Below the pieces are notes generated by a model that did no database searches, had not been told where the DNA came from, and saw nothing but the letters and a program-made list of their open reading frames with translations. From Azophilus sp965116165 (GTDB lineage: Bacteria; Pseudomonadota; Gammaproteobacteria; Pseudomonadales; Azotimanducaceae), in NCBI GenBank assembly GCA_965116165.1, contig OZ220484.1, forward strand, positions 1,178,001-1,242,000: a stretch of DNA of 64,000 nucleotides, in the 5' to 3' direction. Position numbers and translations under genes: made by a program. Within the stretch, counting starts at the first letter, position 1. The number at the start of each line of letters is the position of its first letter. Below, piece by piece: positions 42,742-52,055 of this stretch.

Positions 42742-43449
42742 ATGGGTCGGGCCAAAGTAATTTTGAAAATCTGGATTACACGCACGGAGCCCGGCGCCAC
42801 GGCCTTGGCGGCGGCGCTGACCGGGGCGGGACACGAAGTGATCAAGGCACCGGTACTGGCCGTCGGGCCATTGCCGTTCAACCCGCCGACGGGCCCGTTC
42901 GATATCGGCGTATTTCTCTCGGTGCATGCCGTGCGTATCGCCGCGGTCGACCTGGCGCGGATGGCCGATACGCTCATCGCCGTCGGGCATCGCACTCGGG
43001 CCGCGCTAGGAGAACTTGGGTTCGACGCCACCGCACCGAGCCTGGAAACCAGTGAAGGACTATTGCAAGCCATGCCGGATCCGGCGGGCAGGCGCGTGGT
43101 CGTCATCGCCGGTTCGGGCGGGCGGGATTGGCTGCGCACCGCACTAACAAACCGCGGCGCGCGGGTGACTCGCATCGATGTCTATGTGCGGTATCCTTTG
43201 ACCCCGGCGATCGACACCGGGGACGTGGATGCCATCGTCGCATCAAGTGGCACCGGATTCGCGCAGCTTGCGCGGGTGTGGCACGGCAATGACGGAAATC
43301 CAGACATCCCGGTGCTGGTGCCCTCCGCACGGGTGGCCGCGCTCGGCCCAAGCCTCGGGATGGCGGCCGTCCTCGACTGTGGCGGCGCACATGCGCAGGC
43401 GGTTGAGCGCGCACTGGAGCGGTTGCGAATCGATGTTTCCACAACATAG
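42742..43449 (+). CDS. hemD: Uroporphyrinogen-III synthase
   Basis: Closes hydroxymethylbilane to uroporphyrinogen III. The product is 235 aa. WITRTEPGATALAAAL opens the first lobe, FLSVHAVRIA is the hinge-adjacent strand, and IVASSGTGFAQLA is the second-lobe motif. The family is poorly conserved, but position before hemX and hemY supports the call. ATG 42742 lies in a duplicated end of repeat C1; TTG 42763 (LKIWITRTEP) is an alternative that would be independent of the repeat. No clear ribosome site is seen. Confidence 0.88.
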   Translation: MGRAKVILKIWITRTEPGATALAAALTGAGHEVIKAPVLAVGPLPFNPPTGPFDIGVFLSVHAVRIAAVDLARMADTLIAVGHRTRAALGELGFDATAPSLETSEGLLQAMPDPAGRRVVVIAGSGGRDWLRTALTNRGARVTRIDVYVRYPLTPAIDTGDVDAIVASSGTGFAQLARVWHGNDGNPDIPVLVPSARVAALGPSLGMAAVLDCGGAHAQAVERALERLRIDVSTT

Positions 43450-43613
43450 GGCGACCCATATCATCACCCCACAACAATTCCCCCCAAGCATGAAATCGGT
43501 TGAAAACCGAAGTTCAAACCGGTACCCGGCGCGGTGCGGAACCTTTGCCGCGGGCTGCCGGTGCCTGTCGTTGGCGGGAATGGCTTGTTCGCTGCAACAC
43601 CGGGTTAATCACA

Positions 43614-44909
43614 ATGGCTGAACAACCGGAAAACGGGAACGGCGCCAAGGCCGCTCGCCCGACGCGGGCCGCCGGTGGGCGCGGGCTGGCCCTGCTCGCC
43701 CTATTTGTCGGGCTCGTCGCTTTGGGCGGCATCGCCCACATCTATTATTCCACCCAATCGGTGTTCGGCCCGGACAACGACAGGGACCGCATCGCCATGC
43801 TCGAATTGGCAAACGAGCGGCTCGGAAATGAGCTGCAACGTCTCAACCGCGAGCGGCAAACGGCCATCGACGCCTTGCGTGCCGAGCGGGAAGCGGCGTT
43901 TGCGACTTTCCGTACACAACAGGAACGGCACCGGCGCACCGCCGAGGAGGCACTGGCGCAGGCACTCGAACGGGCCGCCAACCCGAAACCTCCACCGGAA
44001 CCCGATTGGAAACTGGCCGAGGCCGAATATCTTCTGCGCCTCGCCAACCACCGGGTACTGATGGAGCGGGACATTCGGACAGCCCTCGACCTTTTAAAAT
44101 CCGCCGACGACATCGTTCGCGACCTCGACGACTTTGCGCTGTATGAAGTGCGCGCCACACTGGCGGAGGAAATACAAAGCTTGGAGCAGGCACGGGAGGT
44201 CAATGTCTCCGACATCCACCTCCGTCTTGATGCGGTTAAGCGTCAACTCAGTTCGCTGTCGCTGGCATTGCCCAAATACGAGCACCGAATGTCGGCGGCA
44301 CCGGCAACACCGGGGCACACCACGCCGGCCCCCGATACGTCCGCCAATGGGGGCGGCCACGCCATCGCCACCCCGACCCGCACCGCCTTGGGGCACCCCA
44401 CGCCGACCCCCGATACGTCCGCCAATGGGGGCGGCCACGCCATCGCCACCCCGACCCGCACCGCCTTCGAGCCCGAACCGCCCGAATACTCGGGCGTTGA
44501 CGATTTCCCGCCGGTCGGAGACACCCCCACCCCCCCCGACAACGACCCCGCTTCCGGATTCTTGGCGACCCTGGCGCACGAATTCGGTCGGCTATTGCGG
44601 TTTCGTCGCATCGACACCGGCTTCAAGCCGCCGCCTGCCCCCACCGAGGCAGCCTATTTGGAACTCAACCTGCGCCTGATGCTGGAACAGGCGCAATTGG
44701 CCGCACTGCGTCGAGACCGCAGCGTTTATGCGGCGAGTCTCGACAGGGCGCTGGAATGGGCCAACATCTATCTCGATCAGCAGAACCCGCAAACACGCGA
44801 GGTGATTGCCGCCCTCGCGGCCTTGCGAAACCTGAACCCGGATAAGCCCGCACCGGACATTTCCCGCTCATTAGGCCAACTTCAAGAACTGCGGCAGCGA
44901 TCGCAATGA
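43614..44909 (+). CDS. hemX: HemX-like membrane protein of the hem operon
   Basis: 431-aa protein of the HemX family, fused or adjacent to uroporphyrinogen enzymes in many gammaproteobacteria; not a proven methyltransferase. A single N-terminal transmembrane helix (LALLALFVGLVALGGIAHIY) is followed by a coiled coil rich in Glu/Arg (residues 55-120), an EAEYLLRLANHRVLMERD segment typical of the family, a low-complexity Pro/Thr insert with a 26-residue tandem repeat, and a C-terminal helical domain (AAYLELNLRLMLEQAQLAAL). The stop overlaps the hemY start by ATGA. Confidence 0.87.
   Translation: MAEQPENGNGAKAARPTRAAGGRGLALLALFVGLVALGGIAHIYYSTQSVFGPDNDRDRIAMLELANERLGNELQRLNRERQTAIDALRAEREAAFATFRTQQERHRRTAEEALAQALERAANPKPPPEPDWKLAEAEYLLRLANHRVLMERDIRTALDLLKSADDIVRDLDDFALYEVRATLAEEIQSLEQAREVNVSDIHLRLDAVKRQLSSLSLALPKYEHRMSAAPATPGHTTPAPDTSANGGGHAIATPTRTALGHPTPTPDTSANGGGHAIATPTRTAFEPEPPEYSGVDDFPPVGDTPTPPDNDPASGFLATLAHEFGRLLRFRRIDTGFKPPPAPTEAAYLELNLRLMLEQAQLAALRRDRSVYAASLDRALEWANIYLDQQNPQTREVIAALAALRNLNPDKPAPDISRSLGQLQELRQRSQ
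44312..44467 (+). repeat. 78-bp tandem repeat (two units) inside hemX
   Basis: Units 44312-44389 and 44390-44467 are almost identical at DNA level and encode 26 residues each: GHTTPAPDTSANGGGH and then AIATPTRTA. The unit length is a multiple of three, so copy number can vary without breaking the frame. Confidence 0.92.
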
Positions 44910-46096
44910 GAATCGGACTGCTGCTGCTGCTAACCGCCGCCCTGCTCGGTGGACTGGTGGGAACACTCCTGCTGCGCGACCCGGGCTATGTGTCGGTGGC
45001 CTACGCCGACCGGGTCATGGAAACCAGCCTCTGGTTTGCCATCCTATTGCTGATCGTCCTCTACGCCCTCTTGCGCTGTCTTATCTTCGTTGTCGTTCGA
45101 ATCCTGCGGGGCGGACACTTTTTCGACGCCTGGCGTACCCGGCGAAGCGGCGGCATTGCGGCGCGCCAAACGTTGCGCGGCCTGCTGTTGCTCACCGAGG
45201 GCGAAGCGGCGGAAGCCAAAAAGCTGCTTGTGAGCTCGGCGCGCAACGCCCCAATCCCGTTCGCCAACTTTCTGCATGCGGCACGAGCCGCCCACGAACT
45301 CGGCGATGCGGACGAGCGCGACGATTTGTTGTTGCGCGCGGAGGAATCCACACCGGGCACCGAGGTCGCCGTCGCGCTTGCCCGAGCCCGATTGCAGATG
45401 GAGGAGCAACGATGGGAGGAGTGTCGGGCCGGCCTAACGCGACTGCGCCAACAACAGGCACGGCACCCGCAGCTACTGGCCCTGTTAATGCGCTGCTGCG
45501 AAGCGCTCGAAGATTGGCGGGCACTCATCGACCTACTGCCGGAACTGCGCAAGGCCAAGACGGACGACGAGGCAACGCTGGACGCCCTTGAGCGTCGCGC
45601 CTGGGCGGGCCGTCTCGGGGATGAGGACGATGCCGACGTCTGGCAGCGCCTGCCCAGAGAACTCAAACGCGAACCGGAATTCATCGCCGCCCGGGCGCAA
45701 CGGCTGCTCGTCGTCGGCGAATCGGCCGCCGCCGAACAGTTGGTACGCAAAGCGATCAACCGCGACTGGCACGACGACCTGGCCGACCTCTACGGACGCA
45801 TCGCATCGCCCCACCTATCCAAGCAGTTGGCGGCGGCGGAGAGCTGGCTCGGGGAGCAACCGGACAACCCCGTGCTCCTGCTCGCCCTCGGCCGTATTGC
45901 CATGATGGGCGGCGCCTGGTCGAAAGCACGCGAATACCTGGAGGCGAGCCTGCGCCTGGAACCCCGGGTGGCCGTATACGGTGAACTCGGGCGGCTTTTG
46001 AACCACCTCGGCGAATTCATCCGTGGCAGCGAGTACCTCGGCATGGCCTGCACCGACCTGCCAAGCCTGCCGCTGCCGCCACGACCGGGGCGGTAA
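44906..46096 (+). CDS. hemY: HemY-like TPR membrane protein
   Basis: 396-aa inner-membrane protein with two N-terminal helices (LLLLLTAALLGGLVGTLLL and AILLLIVLYALLRCLIFVV) and a periplasmic or cytoplasmic TPR region with GIAARQTLRGLLLLTEGEAA and repeated helix pairs. It is the enterobacterial-type HemY, unrelated to the oxidase of Bacillus. The start overlaps the hemX stop by four bases, so the two are coupled. Confidence 0.9.
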   Translation: MRIGLLLLLTAALLGGLVGTLLLRDPGYVSVAYADRVMETSLWFAILLLIVLYALLRCLIFVVVRILRGGHFFDAWRTRRSGGIAARQTLRGLLLLTEGEAAEAKKLLVSSARNAPIPFANFLHAARAAHELGDADERDDLLLRAEESTPGTEVAVALARARLQMEEQRWEECRAGLTRLRQQQARHPQLLALLMRCCEALEDWRALIDLLPELRKAKTDDEATLDALERRAWAGRLGDEDDADVWQRLPRELKREPEFIAARAQRLLVVGESAAAEQLVRKAINRDWHDDLADLYGRIASPHLSKQLAAAESWLGEQPDNPVLLLALGRIAMMGGAWSKAREYLEASLRLEPRVAVYGELGRLLNHLGEFIRGSEYLGMACTDLPSLPLPPRPGR

Positions 46097-46127
46097 TCAA
46101 ACCGACGTTGCCGCGGAGCCGAAAACC

Positions 46128-46180
46128 GCGCACCCAGTGCCCTCACTACTCTTGCCGGCCTCGCCACGTTTATTCATGAA
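46128..46180 (+). repeat. Family C right-half fragment, copy C3
   Basis: CGCGCACCCAGTGCCCTCAC, then CTCTTGCCGGCCTCGCCACG and TATTCATGAA match the right half of family C. The left half is missing. Just downstream, GTGGGTATTATTCCCAC at about 46188 is a short palindrome; the rest of 46181-46324 shows no gene. Confidence 0.6.
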
Positions 46181-46324
46181 ACCGATGTGGGTATTATTCC
46201 CACATTTATTCTCTATTTTATCCCAATAACGGTCATAAGTGGGATGTGATCCCCAGATAATTTCCTACGGCGCAGGCTCAATGGGTCGGGTTGGGGGCAT
46301 GATTCCGAAATCTCCCGAGCCAAT

Positions 46325-46445
46325 CAGCAATTCCCGCTAACGATGCGTGACTATTCGTTTGGGTCCAAAGACCGAGCGAAATGGACCACTCAGGCATTTG
46401 TCGGGCACCGATTTTTGGCATTGCCGTGCTTAGCGGGAATTGCTG
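46325..46445 (+). mobile_element. Family D element with perfect 16-bp inverted repeats
   Basis: 121 bp bounded by CAGCAATTCCCGCTAA and TTAGCGGGAATTGCTG, exact inverted repeats. The flanks are CGAGCCAAT on the left and TGAGCCAAT on the right, a 9-bp target duplication with one mismatch. The uninterrupted target TCTCCTGAGCCAATACAG is present at about 42311. No coding frame. The remaining 90 bp to the next gene hold nothing recognised. Confidence 0.82.
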
Positions 46446-46535
46446 TGAGCCAATACAACAGATTGCTTTCAAAATTAGTGCTGCGTATTATGCACGCAGG
46501 CAAATTTATTCGACCGCCACCAGGTGTGATTTCGC

Positions 46536-47474
46536 ATGACCAGTCCCAAAGCCATCGACATCGCCTATATCCATATCTCGGTCGACGATCTCGACCGCAT
46601 GGGCGAATTCCTCGCCCGGTTCGGCATGAGTTCAAGCCGGGGGACCACCGCCGATGACCGTGCCATGATGTACAGCCGCGGCACCGGCGGGGCGCCTTAT
46701 CAGCATATCGCCGAGCTCGGCGAGAACCGCTTCGTCGGCGCCGGATTCGAGGTCGAGCATCCGCGGGAGCTCGAAGCGCTCGCGCGGATGCCGAGCGCTT
46801 CGGAAATCGAACGGATCGATGCGCCCGGCGGCGGTCGCCGCGTGCGCTTCACCGACCCGAATGGCTACGAGATCAGCGCGGTTCAGGGCTGGCAAAGGCT
46901 GCCGCGAACCGATCCGCCGTTGCGACCGCCTCTCAATAACGGCATCGAACAACCGCGGCGCGGCGAGCCGGTCCGTCTGGAAACGCGGCCTTCCCAGGTC
47001 AAGCGGCTCGGACACGTGGTGCTGCGGGTGAAGGATTTCCGTGCCAGCGAGGCGTGGTACAAGGAGCGCTTCGGCTTTCTTTCTTCCGACGAGATTTACA
47101 TCGGCGAAAAAGACAATGTCGTCGGTGCCTTCATGCGCTGCGACCGCGGCGAGGAGCCGGTCGACCACCACACCGTATTCCTGATGCAGTACCCGGAAAG
47201 CGGCATGATGCACGCGGCCTACGAAGTCCATGACTGGGATGACCTGATGCTCGGCCACGATGAACTCGAGCGGGGCGGCTATTCACATCAATGGGGTGTC
47301 GGCAAACATATTCTCGGCAGTCAGGTGTTCGACTACTGGCACGATCCCTTCGGCAACATCATGGAACATTTCACCGACGGCGATCTGTTCGACAGCGGCA
47401 AGCCGCCCGGCCTGGCCCCGATAGACGCCCTGCTCGGCGTACAATGGGGCCACCGGCTCCAACCACGCCCCTAA
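46536..47474 (+). CDS. VOC-family extradiol-dioxygenase-like protein
   Basis: 312-aa two-domain protein of the glyoxalase/bleomycin-resistance/dioxygenase group. Typical iron ligands of type I extradiol dioxygenases are visible: His in RLGHVVLRVKDF, His in MMHAAYEVHDWD and Glu in DPFGNIMEHFTDGD. That suggests cleavage of a catechol-like ring. The ATG has a weak upstream site. The stop TAA is inside the 4-bp target duplication of repeat C2. It heads a run of oxygenase and GST genes on the same strand. Confidence 0.82.
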   Translation: MTSPKAIDIAYIHISVDDLDRMGEFLARFGMSSSRGTTADDRAMMYSRGTGGAPYQHIAELGENRFVGAGFEVEHPRELEALARMPSASEIERIDAPGGGRRVRFTDPNGYEISAVQGWQRLPRTDPPLRPPLNNGIEQPRRGEPVRLETRPSQVKRLGHVVLRVKDFRASEAWYKERFGFLSSDEIYIGEKDNVVGAFMRCDRGEEPVDHHTVFLMQYPESGMMHAAYEVHDWDDLMLGHDELERGGYSHQWGVGKHILGSQVFDYWHDPFGNIMEHFTDGDLFDSGKPPGLAPIDALLGVQWGHRLQPRP

Positions 47475-47635
47475 CCCGACCGATTCATGAACAAACTACC
47501 GCGGCCGTCAATAGCAGCGAAATCACCGAGCGTGCTCAACGCGCTATCAAGCAAGCCCGCGCGTTCTTACCCCGCGCACCCAGTGCTTTCACCACTCTTG
47601 CCGGCCGCGCCACGTTCATTCATGAATCGGTCGGG
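47475..47635 (+). mobile_element. Family C element, copy C2, with perfect 17-bp inverted repeats
   Basis: 161 bp from CCCGACCGATTCATGAA to TTCATGAATCGGTCGGG, exact inverted repeats. CTAA flanks it on both sides (47471-47474 and 47636-47639), a 4-bp target duplication. Interior ATAGCAGCGAAATCACCGAG and CCCAGTGCTTTCACCACTCT match C1. No coding frame. It separates the VOC gene from the flavin monooxygenase. Confidence 0.87.
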
Positions 47636-47661
47636 CTAAGGCTGCGGAGAGAGCGGCGGGT

Positions 47662-49377
47662 ATGCGGCAAACCCCCGTACTCATTGCCGGCGGCGGTCCC
47701 GTCGGGTTGATGCTCGCGCTCGAGCTCGACCACCACGGCATCGACGCCATGCTGGTGGAACGCAATCCCACCACCACCCGTCATCCCAAGATGGACATCA
47801 CCAACGGGCGCAGCATGGAACTGTTCCGCCGCCTCGGCGTGATCGACCCGCTGCGCGCCGCCGCCGTGCCGGAAGATCATCCGGTATCGGTCATATGGGT
47901 CGACAATCTCGCCGGTTGGAAACTGGCCCGTTTCGACTATCCGAGCGTCGACGACATGCGTCGCATCCTACGTGAGAACAACGACGGCACGATGGCCGGC
48001 GAACCCGCCATGCGCATCTCCCAGGTGCGGCTCGAACCCGTGCTCAAGCGCATACTGGAGGAGGAATCGCGTCACATTACCCTGCGCTACGGCTGGGCTC
48101 TGCAAACCTTCAGCCAGGATGACGGGGGCGTGACCGTCACAATCCGCAATACCGCAACCGGCAAAACCGAGCGGGTTCGCGCCGGCTATCTGGCCGGTTG
48201 CGACGGGGCCGGCAGCATCACGCGCAAAACACTCGGTATTCCCATCAACACGATCACGCCTTTCGACTACCAGGATGCCGGCGACGACCACCACAACTAT
48301 CTCGACACCGCCCGGGGAGAACCGCCCGATGACGCGCCAAAACCGCGCAGCATGTTCATGATCCACTGGACCTCCCCGGAGCTGGAACTGTTCGAGCGCT
48401 TCGGCACGGCCTGGCATATCCAGTCGCCGATGGGCTGGTCGATCATCTCGCAGAACGACAGGGACACCTGGACTGTGCACATTCCGCTCGCCGCAATAGA
48501 AGATGTCGAGAATCGGGATCCGAAAGACATTCTGTTCGAGTTTCTCGGCCGCGAGTTCGAATGCGAGATCAAGGTCGCCAACCCCTGGTATCCGCGTCTC
48601 GGTCTGGCCGACGGTTACGGCAGCGGCCGGGTGTGGCTGGCGGGCGACGCCGTGCATCAAGTGATTCCCACCGGCGGCTATGGCATGAACAGCGGGCTTG
48701 GCGACGCCATGGCGCTCGGCTGGGTGCTTGCCGCCAATGTGGAGGGCTGGGGCACGCCGATGCTGTTCAAGGCCTACGAGACCGAGCGACGCCATGTCGG
48801 CGCCCGCGTGCGCATCGGCTCCGCCAGACATGCCGCCCTACGCCTGCAAATCGGCCGGCGCTACGACCCGGCCATGCATCGGGACAACATGGAGGGCGCC
48901 GGCAAACGCGCCGAGGTCGGCGCATTCATCGCACAGGCCGGCAACTTGGAAAACGAAGCCTGGGGGCTCGAATGGGGCTATCGCTACGATGATTCCCCGA
49001 TCATCTGCCACGAATCGGGCGAAGCGCCGCCCTACGAATGGGAATACCCTGTCCCCTCGACCTGGCCCGGTGCCCGCGCACCCAATGTGTTCCTGGCCGA
49101 CGGCAGCCCGATCTTCGATAGCTTCGGCCACGCATTCACCCTGCTCAATTTCGCGGACGCCCCCTGTAGCCGACTGGAAAAGGCGGCAAAGGACGTGAAC
49201 CTGCCATTAACAGTCGCGCACCTGGACGATGCGCACGCGGCGACGCTTTATGAGCGCAGGCTGGTGCTCGTGCGTCCCGACCAGCACGTGGCCTGGCGCG
49301 GCGATAGCGATCCATCCCCGCAGCAAGCCCAGTACATCATCGACCGGGTGCGCGGCGCCCACGGAGAATCCACATGA
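47662..49377 (+). CDS. FAD-dependent aromatic-ring monooxygenase (first)
   Basis: 571-aa class A flavoprotein hydroxylase (PHBH/MhpA type). Motifs: FAD GGGPVGLMLALEL at residues 10-22, the middle DG motif AGCDGAGSITRKTLGI, and the C-terminal GD motif RVWLAGDAVHQVIPTGGYG. A thioredoxin-like C-terminal region follows, as in phenol-hydroxylase relatives. It likely hydroxylates a phenolic substrate with NAD(P)H and O2. Its stop overlaps the GST start by ATGA, so the two are coupled. Confidence 0.87.
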   Translation: MRQTPVLIAGGGPVGLMLALELDHHGIDAMLVERNPTTTRHPKMDITNGRSMELFRRLGVIDPLRAAAVPEDHPVSVIWVDNLAGWKLARFDYPSVDDMRRILRENNDGTMAGEPAMRISQVRLEPVLKRILEEESRHITLRYGWALQTFSQDDGGVTVTIRNTATGKTERVRAGYLAGCDGAGSITRKTLGIPINTITPFDYQDAGDDHHNYLDTARGEPPDDAPKPRSMFMIHWTSPELELFERFGTAWHIQSPMGWSIISQNDRDTWTVHIPLAAIEDVENRDPKDILFEFLGREFECEIKVANPWYPRLGLADGYGSGRVWLAGDAVHQVIPTGGYGMNSGLGDAMALGWVLAANVEGWGTPMLFKAYETERRHVGARVRIGSARHAALRLQIGRRYDPAMHRDNMEGAGKRAEVGAFIAQAGNLENEAWGLEWGYRYDDSPIICHESGEAPPYEWEYPVPSTWPGARAPNVFLADGSPIFDSFGHAFTLLNFADAPCSRLEKAAKDVNLPLTVAHLDDAHAATLYERRLVLVRPDQHVAWRGDSDPSPQQAQYIIDRVRGAHGEST

Positions 49378-50420
49378 ACTTGACCCAGTTGGTCGTGGAG
49401 GCGAACCGACCATTCACCAATGCCCACCGCAACAGGAGAATCAAGGGCGGTGCGGGCGGCAAGCCGCGTTTTGAGATCTATCAGGCGGCACCCTCGCTGT
49501 GTTCGATGAAGGTGCGCACCGTGCTCGCGGAAAAGCGGGCTTCCTACGATTCCCACGACCTGAACCTGATGATGCGCGAGCCGGCACCGGAATGCTACTT
49601 GCCGGGCTATGTGCGCCTGCGCCTGCGGGGTGCGCCGGACGCAAGGCTGGCCACCGGATACACTGGCCAGTCATCGGTGACCACCGAAGGCTTCGACCCC
49701 TGTGTGGTGCCGACCCTGGTCGACTATGAAGCACAGCGGGTCATCGTGGACTCGGCCAGGATCTGCGCCTACATCGACGAACATACCGGCGCCGAGCGAC
49801 TCATTCCCGAGCAACTGTCCGGCGCGATAGAGGAACAGATCGCCATCGTCGACCAGGCGCCGCACGTGGCGGTGCTTTACGGCGCCCACCCCGACGGCGA
49901 TGTGCGGCCGAAGGGGCTGAGCAAGAGAATCGAGGGTGTGCACGCCAAAAAGATCGCCGCGCTGGAGGCGATGAAGGCGGCGGCGGGCGACGATGCCGAA
50001 CTGGCCGCGGCCTATGATGCGAAGATCGCCAAGGAAGCCAATGCGGGTGATTTCATGCGCGATCCGGAACGCATGCGCGCCGCCCACGCACAAATGGATG
50101 AACATGTCGGCAAGCTCGAACGACAGCTTGCCTCCCACGGCGGACCCTGGGCCCTCGGCGAAATTTTCACCATGGCCGATGTCATGTGGAGCGTCAGCCT
50201 GTTCCGCATGCAATGGCTGGGCCTCGGCAAGGCTTGGGAGGGCAATGCCTCCCGCTCCGGGGTACAGGCCTACACCGCCCGGGCGTTCGCCCGTCCGGCA
50301 TTCCGCTCCGGGGTGGTCGACTGGCCCTGCGCCTACGCGCCCTCCCCCCATGTGAAGGAGTTCTCGGGATTCGGCGCAACCCTCCGCTTTGCCCTCGGCA
50401 TGATGCGCCGCGGACGCTGA
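49374..50420 (+). CDS. GST-like protein, long form
   Basis: 348-aa protein with an N-terminal thioredoxin-fold GST domain (YQAAPSLCSMKVRTVLAEK, then VVPTLVDYEAQRVIVDSARI) and a C-terminal helical domain (GPWALGEIFTMADVMWSVSLF). The serine/cysteine in PSLCSMKVR is at the catalytic position. It may act as a maleylpyruvate isomerase, thiol-adding or ether-cleaving enzyme in the same pathway as the coupled monooxygenase. Length is above the usual 220 aa owing to a mid-protein insertion. Confidence 0.8.
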   Translation: MNLTQLVVEANRPFTNAHRNRRIKGGAGGKPRFEIYQAAPSLCSMKVRTVLAEKRASYDSHDLNLMMREPAPECYLPGYVRLRLRGAPDARLATGYTGQSSVTTEGFDPCVVPTLVDYEAQRVIVDSARICAYIDEHTGAERLIPEQLSGAIEEQIAIVDQAPHVAVLYGAHPDGDVRPKGLSKRIEGVHAKKIAALEAMKAAAGDDAELAAAYDAKIAKEANAGDFMRDPERMRAAHAQMDEHVGKLERQLASHGGPWALGEIFTMADVMWSVSLFRMQWLGLGKAWEGNASRSGVQAYTARAFARPAFRSGVVDWPCAYAPSPHVKEFSGFGATLRFALGMMRRGR

Positions 50421-50537
50421 AGGCGTTGTATTGCGGGCCAGCCGTTCCGCTTGCCGAGCCGAACCGCAAATGTTTCCGAATTTCCACGCCCTTGTCCGGC
50501 GCAACCGCCTCCTTCCAACCAGCGACGGCAACCGACC

Positions 50538-52055
50538 ATGACTGAAACCAGACAATACGACATACTGATCGTTGGTCTCGGCCCTGTCGGGGCCGTGTTG
50601 GCGGCGCTTTGCGCACAGCTTGGCCTGGGCGTTCGCACCCTTGAGCGCGACACCGAAATCTACAAACTGCCGCGCGCCGTGCATATCGATTACGAGGTGG
50701 CGCGCTTGCTGAATTTCATTGGCGTCGCGGATGACCTGCTCGCCAACAGTTGCTTTTCGACGGGCTATGAATTCATCAATCGCGACGGCGAGATCCTGAT
50801 GTCGCGCTATCCGCCCTCCAGACACGGGCCCACCGGCTACCCTTGGAACAACATGTTCCACCAGCCCAGCCTCGAGCGCGCACTGCGCCATCGCCTTGAT
50901 GAACTTGAAAACGCTGAAATCACACTCGGCGCAACGGTTACGGGTATTACCCAGGACGAGGGTGAGGTGAGCGCCGTATTCGAATCCGGGCAACAAACCG
51001 AACGCATTCGCGCACGCTTTGCCGTGGGCTGCGACGGTGGGCGTAGTTTTGTGCGCAAGTCGCTCGGCATAGCAATGGCGGACCTTGGTTTCGACGAACC
51101 CTGGCTCGTGGTCGACGTGAAACTGCCGCCGGGGATGCGCCAGCTTCGCAAGGCCAGCACCCAGCTTTGCGATCCGGCCCACCCGACCACCTCGGCGGTT
51201 TCGGGGCCGGGGCGCCACCGCTGGGAATTCATGCTGCGGCCGGGGGAGGACCACGCCGGGGCGATGGCGCCCGCGGGCATCAGGTCGCGGATCGCCAGTT
51301 GGACGGACCGTGTCGACGAAATCGAGATCGAGCGCAGTGCGATCTACGAGTTCCACGGCCTTATCGCCAACCGCTGGCACGACGGCCGCATTCTGCTGAT
51401 CGGCGATGCGGCGCACCAGATGCCGCCTTTCCTCGGCCAGGGGCTTTGTTCGGGCATTCGCGACGCATTCAATCTTGCCTGGAAACTTGCCCTGGTGCTG
51501 CGCAATGAAGTTGCCCCGGAGTTTCTCGATACCGTGCAGCTCGAACGCGGCCCCCATGTGGCGGCAATAACGAAAGATGCGATCACCCTCGGCAAGATCG
51601 TCTGCATCGCCGACGAGGCCCATGCCGCCGAGCGCGACCGCAGGATGCTCGCCGACCGAGCCGCGGGCCGCGCTCCATCCTTCCCCTCCATGCCCATCAT
51701 TACCCACGGTGTGCTCGCCGATGGCGGGAAAACCATGCCGGAGCCCATGCTCGCGGGAAGCGAGAATCGCCGCCTCGACGACGCCTGCGGCTATGTTCCC
51801 CTGCTCGTATTCGCCGATGGCAACGTTGCGGGACCACATCACCAGGCACAATTGCCGAACTTCGCCTTCGCCTGCCTGAAAAATCCGCGGGACGGGCAAT
51901 TCCTCGTGGCGGACGAGGCCGGGTACCTGCGCCGGATGCTCGGCGAGGAGCAGGCCCTGCTCGTCAAACCCGACCGTATCGTGTTCGGCGCCGGCGACAT
52001 CGATAGGCTGATACAAAAATGGCGCGCCTACCTGTCGGGAGAAGCCTCGTTGTGA
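50538..52055 (+). CDS. FAD-dependent aromatic-ring monooxygenase (second, MhpA-like)
   Basis: 505-aa flavoprotein hydroxylase, from ATG 50538. Motifs: FAD VGLGPVGAVLAALCAQLG, DG motif VGCDGGRSFVRKSLGI, GD motif ILLIGDAAHQMPPFLGQG. It resembles 3-(3-hydroxyphenyl)propionate hydroxylase more than the first copy does. Gene order (oxygenase-GST-oxygenase) suggests a single pathway with two hydroxylations. The gap before the TonB receptor gene (52056-52315) has no recognised signal. Confidence 0.87.
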   Translation: MTETRQYDILIVGLGPVGAVLAALCAQLGLGVRTLERDTEIYKLPRAVHIDYEVARLLNFIGVADDLLANSCFSTGYEFINRDGEILMSRYPPSRHGPTGYPWNNMFHQPSLERALRHRLDELENAEITLGATVTGITQDEGEVSAVFESGQQTERIRARFAVGCDGGRSFVRKSLGIAMADLGFDEPWLVVDVKLPPGMRQLRKASTQLCDPAHPTTSAVSGPGRHRWEFMLRPGEDHAGAMAPAGIRSRIASWTDRVDEIEIERSAIYEFHGLIANRWHDGRILLIGDAAHQMPPFLGQGLCSGIRDAFNLAWKLALVLRNEVAPEFLDTVQLERGPHVAAITKDAITLGKIVCIADEAHAAERDRRMLADRAAGRAPSFPSMPIITHGVLADGGKTMPEPMLAGSENRRLDDACGYVPLLVFADGNVAGPHHQAQLPNFAFACLKNPRDGQFLVADEAGYLRRMLGEEQALLVKPDRIVFGAGDIDRLIQKWRAYLSGEASL

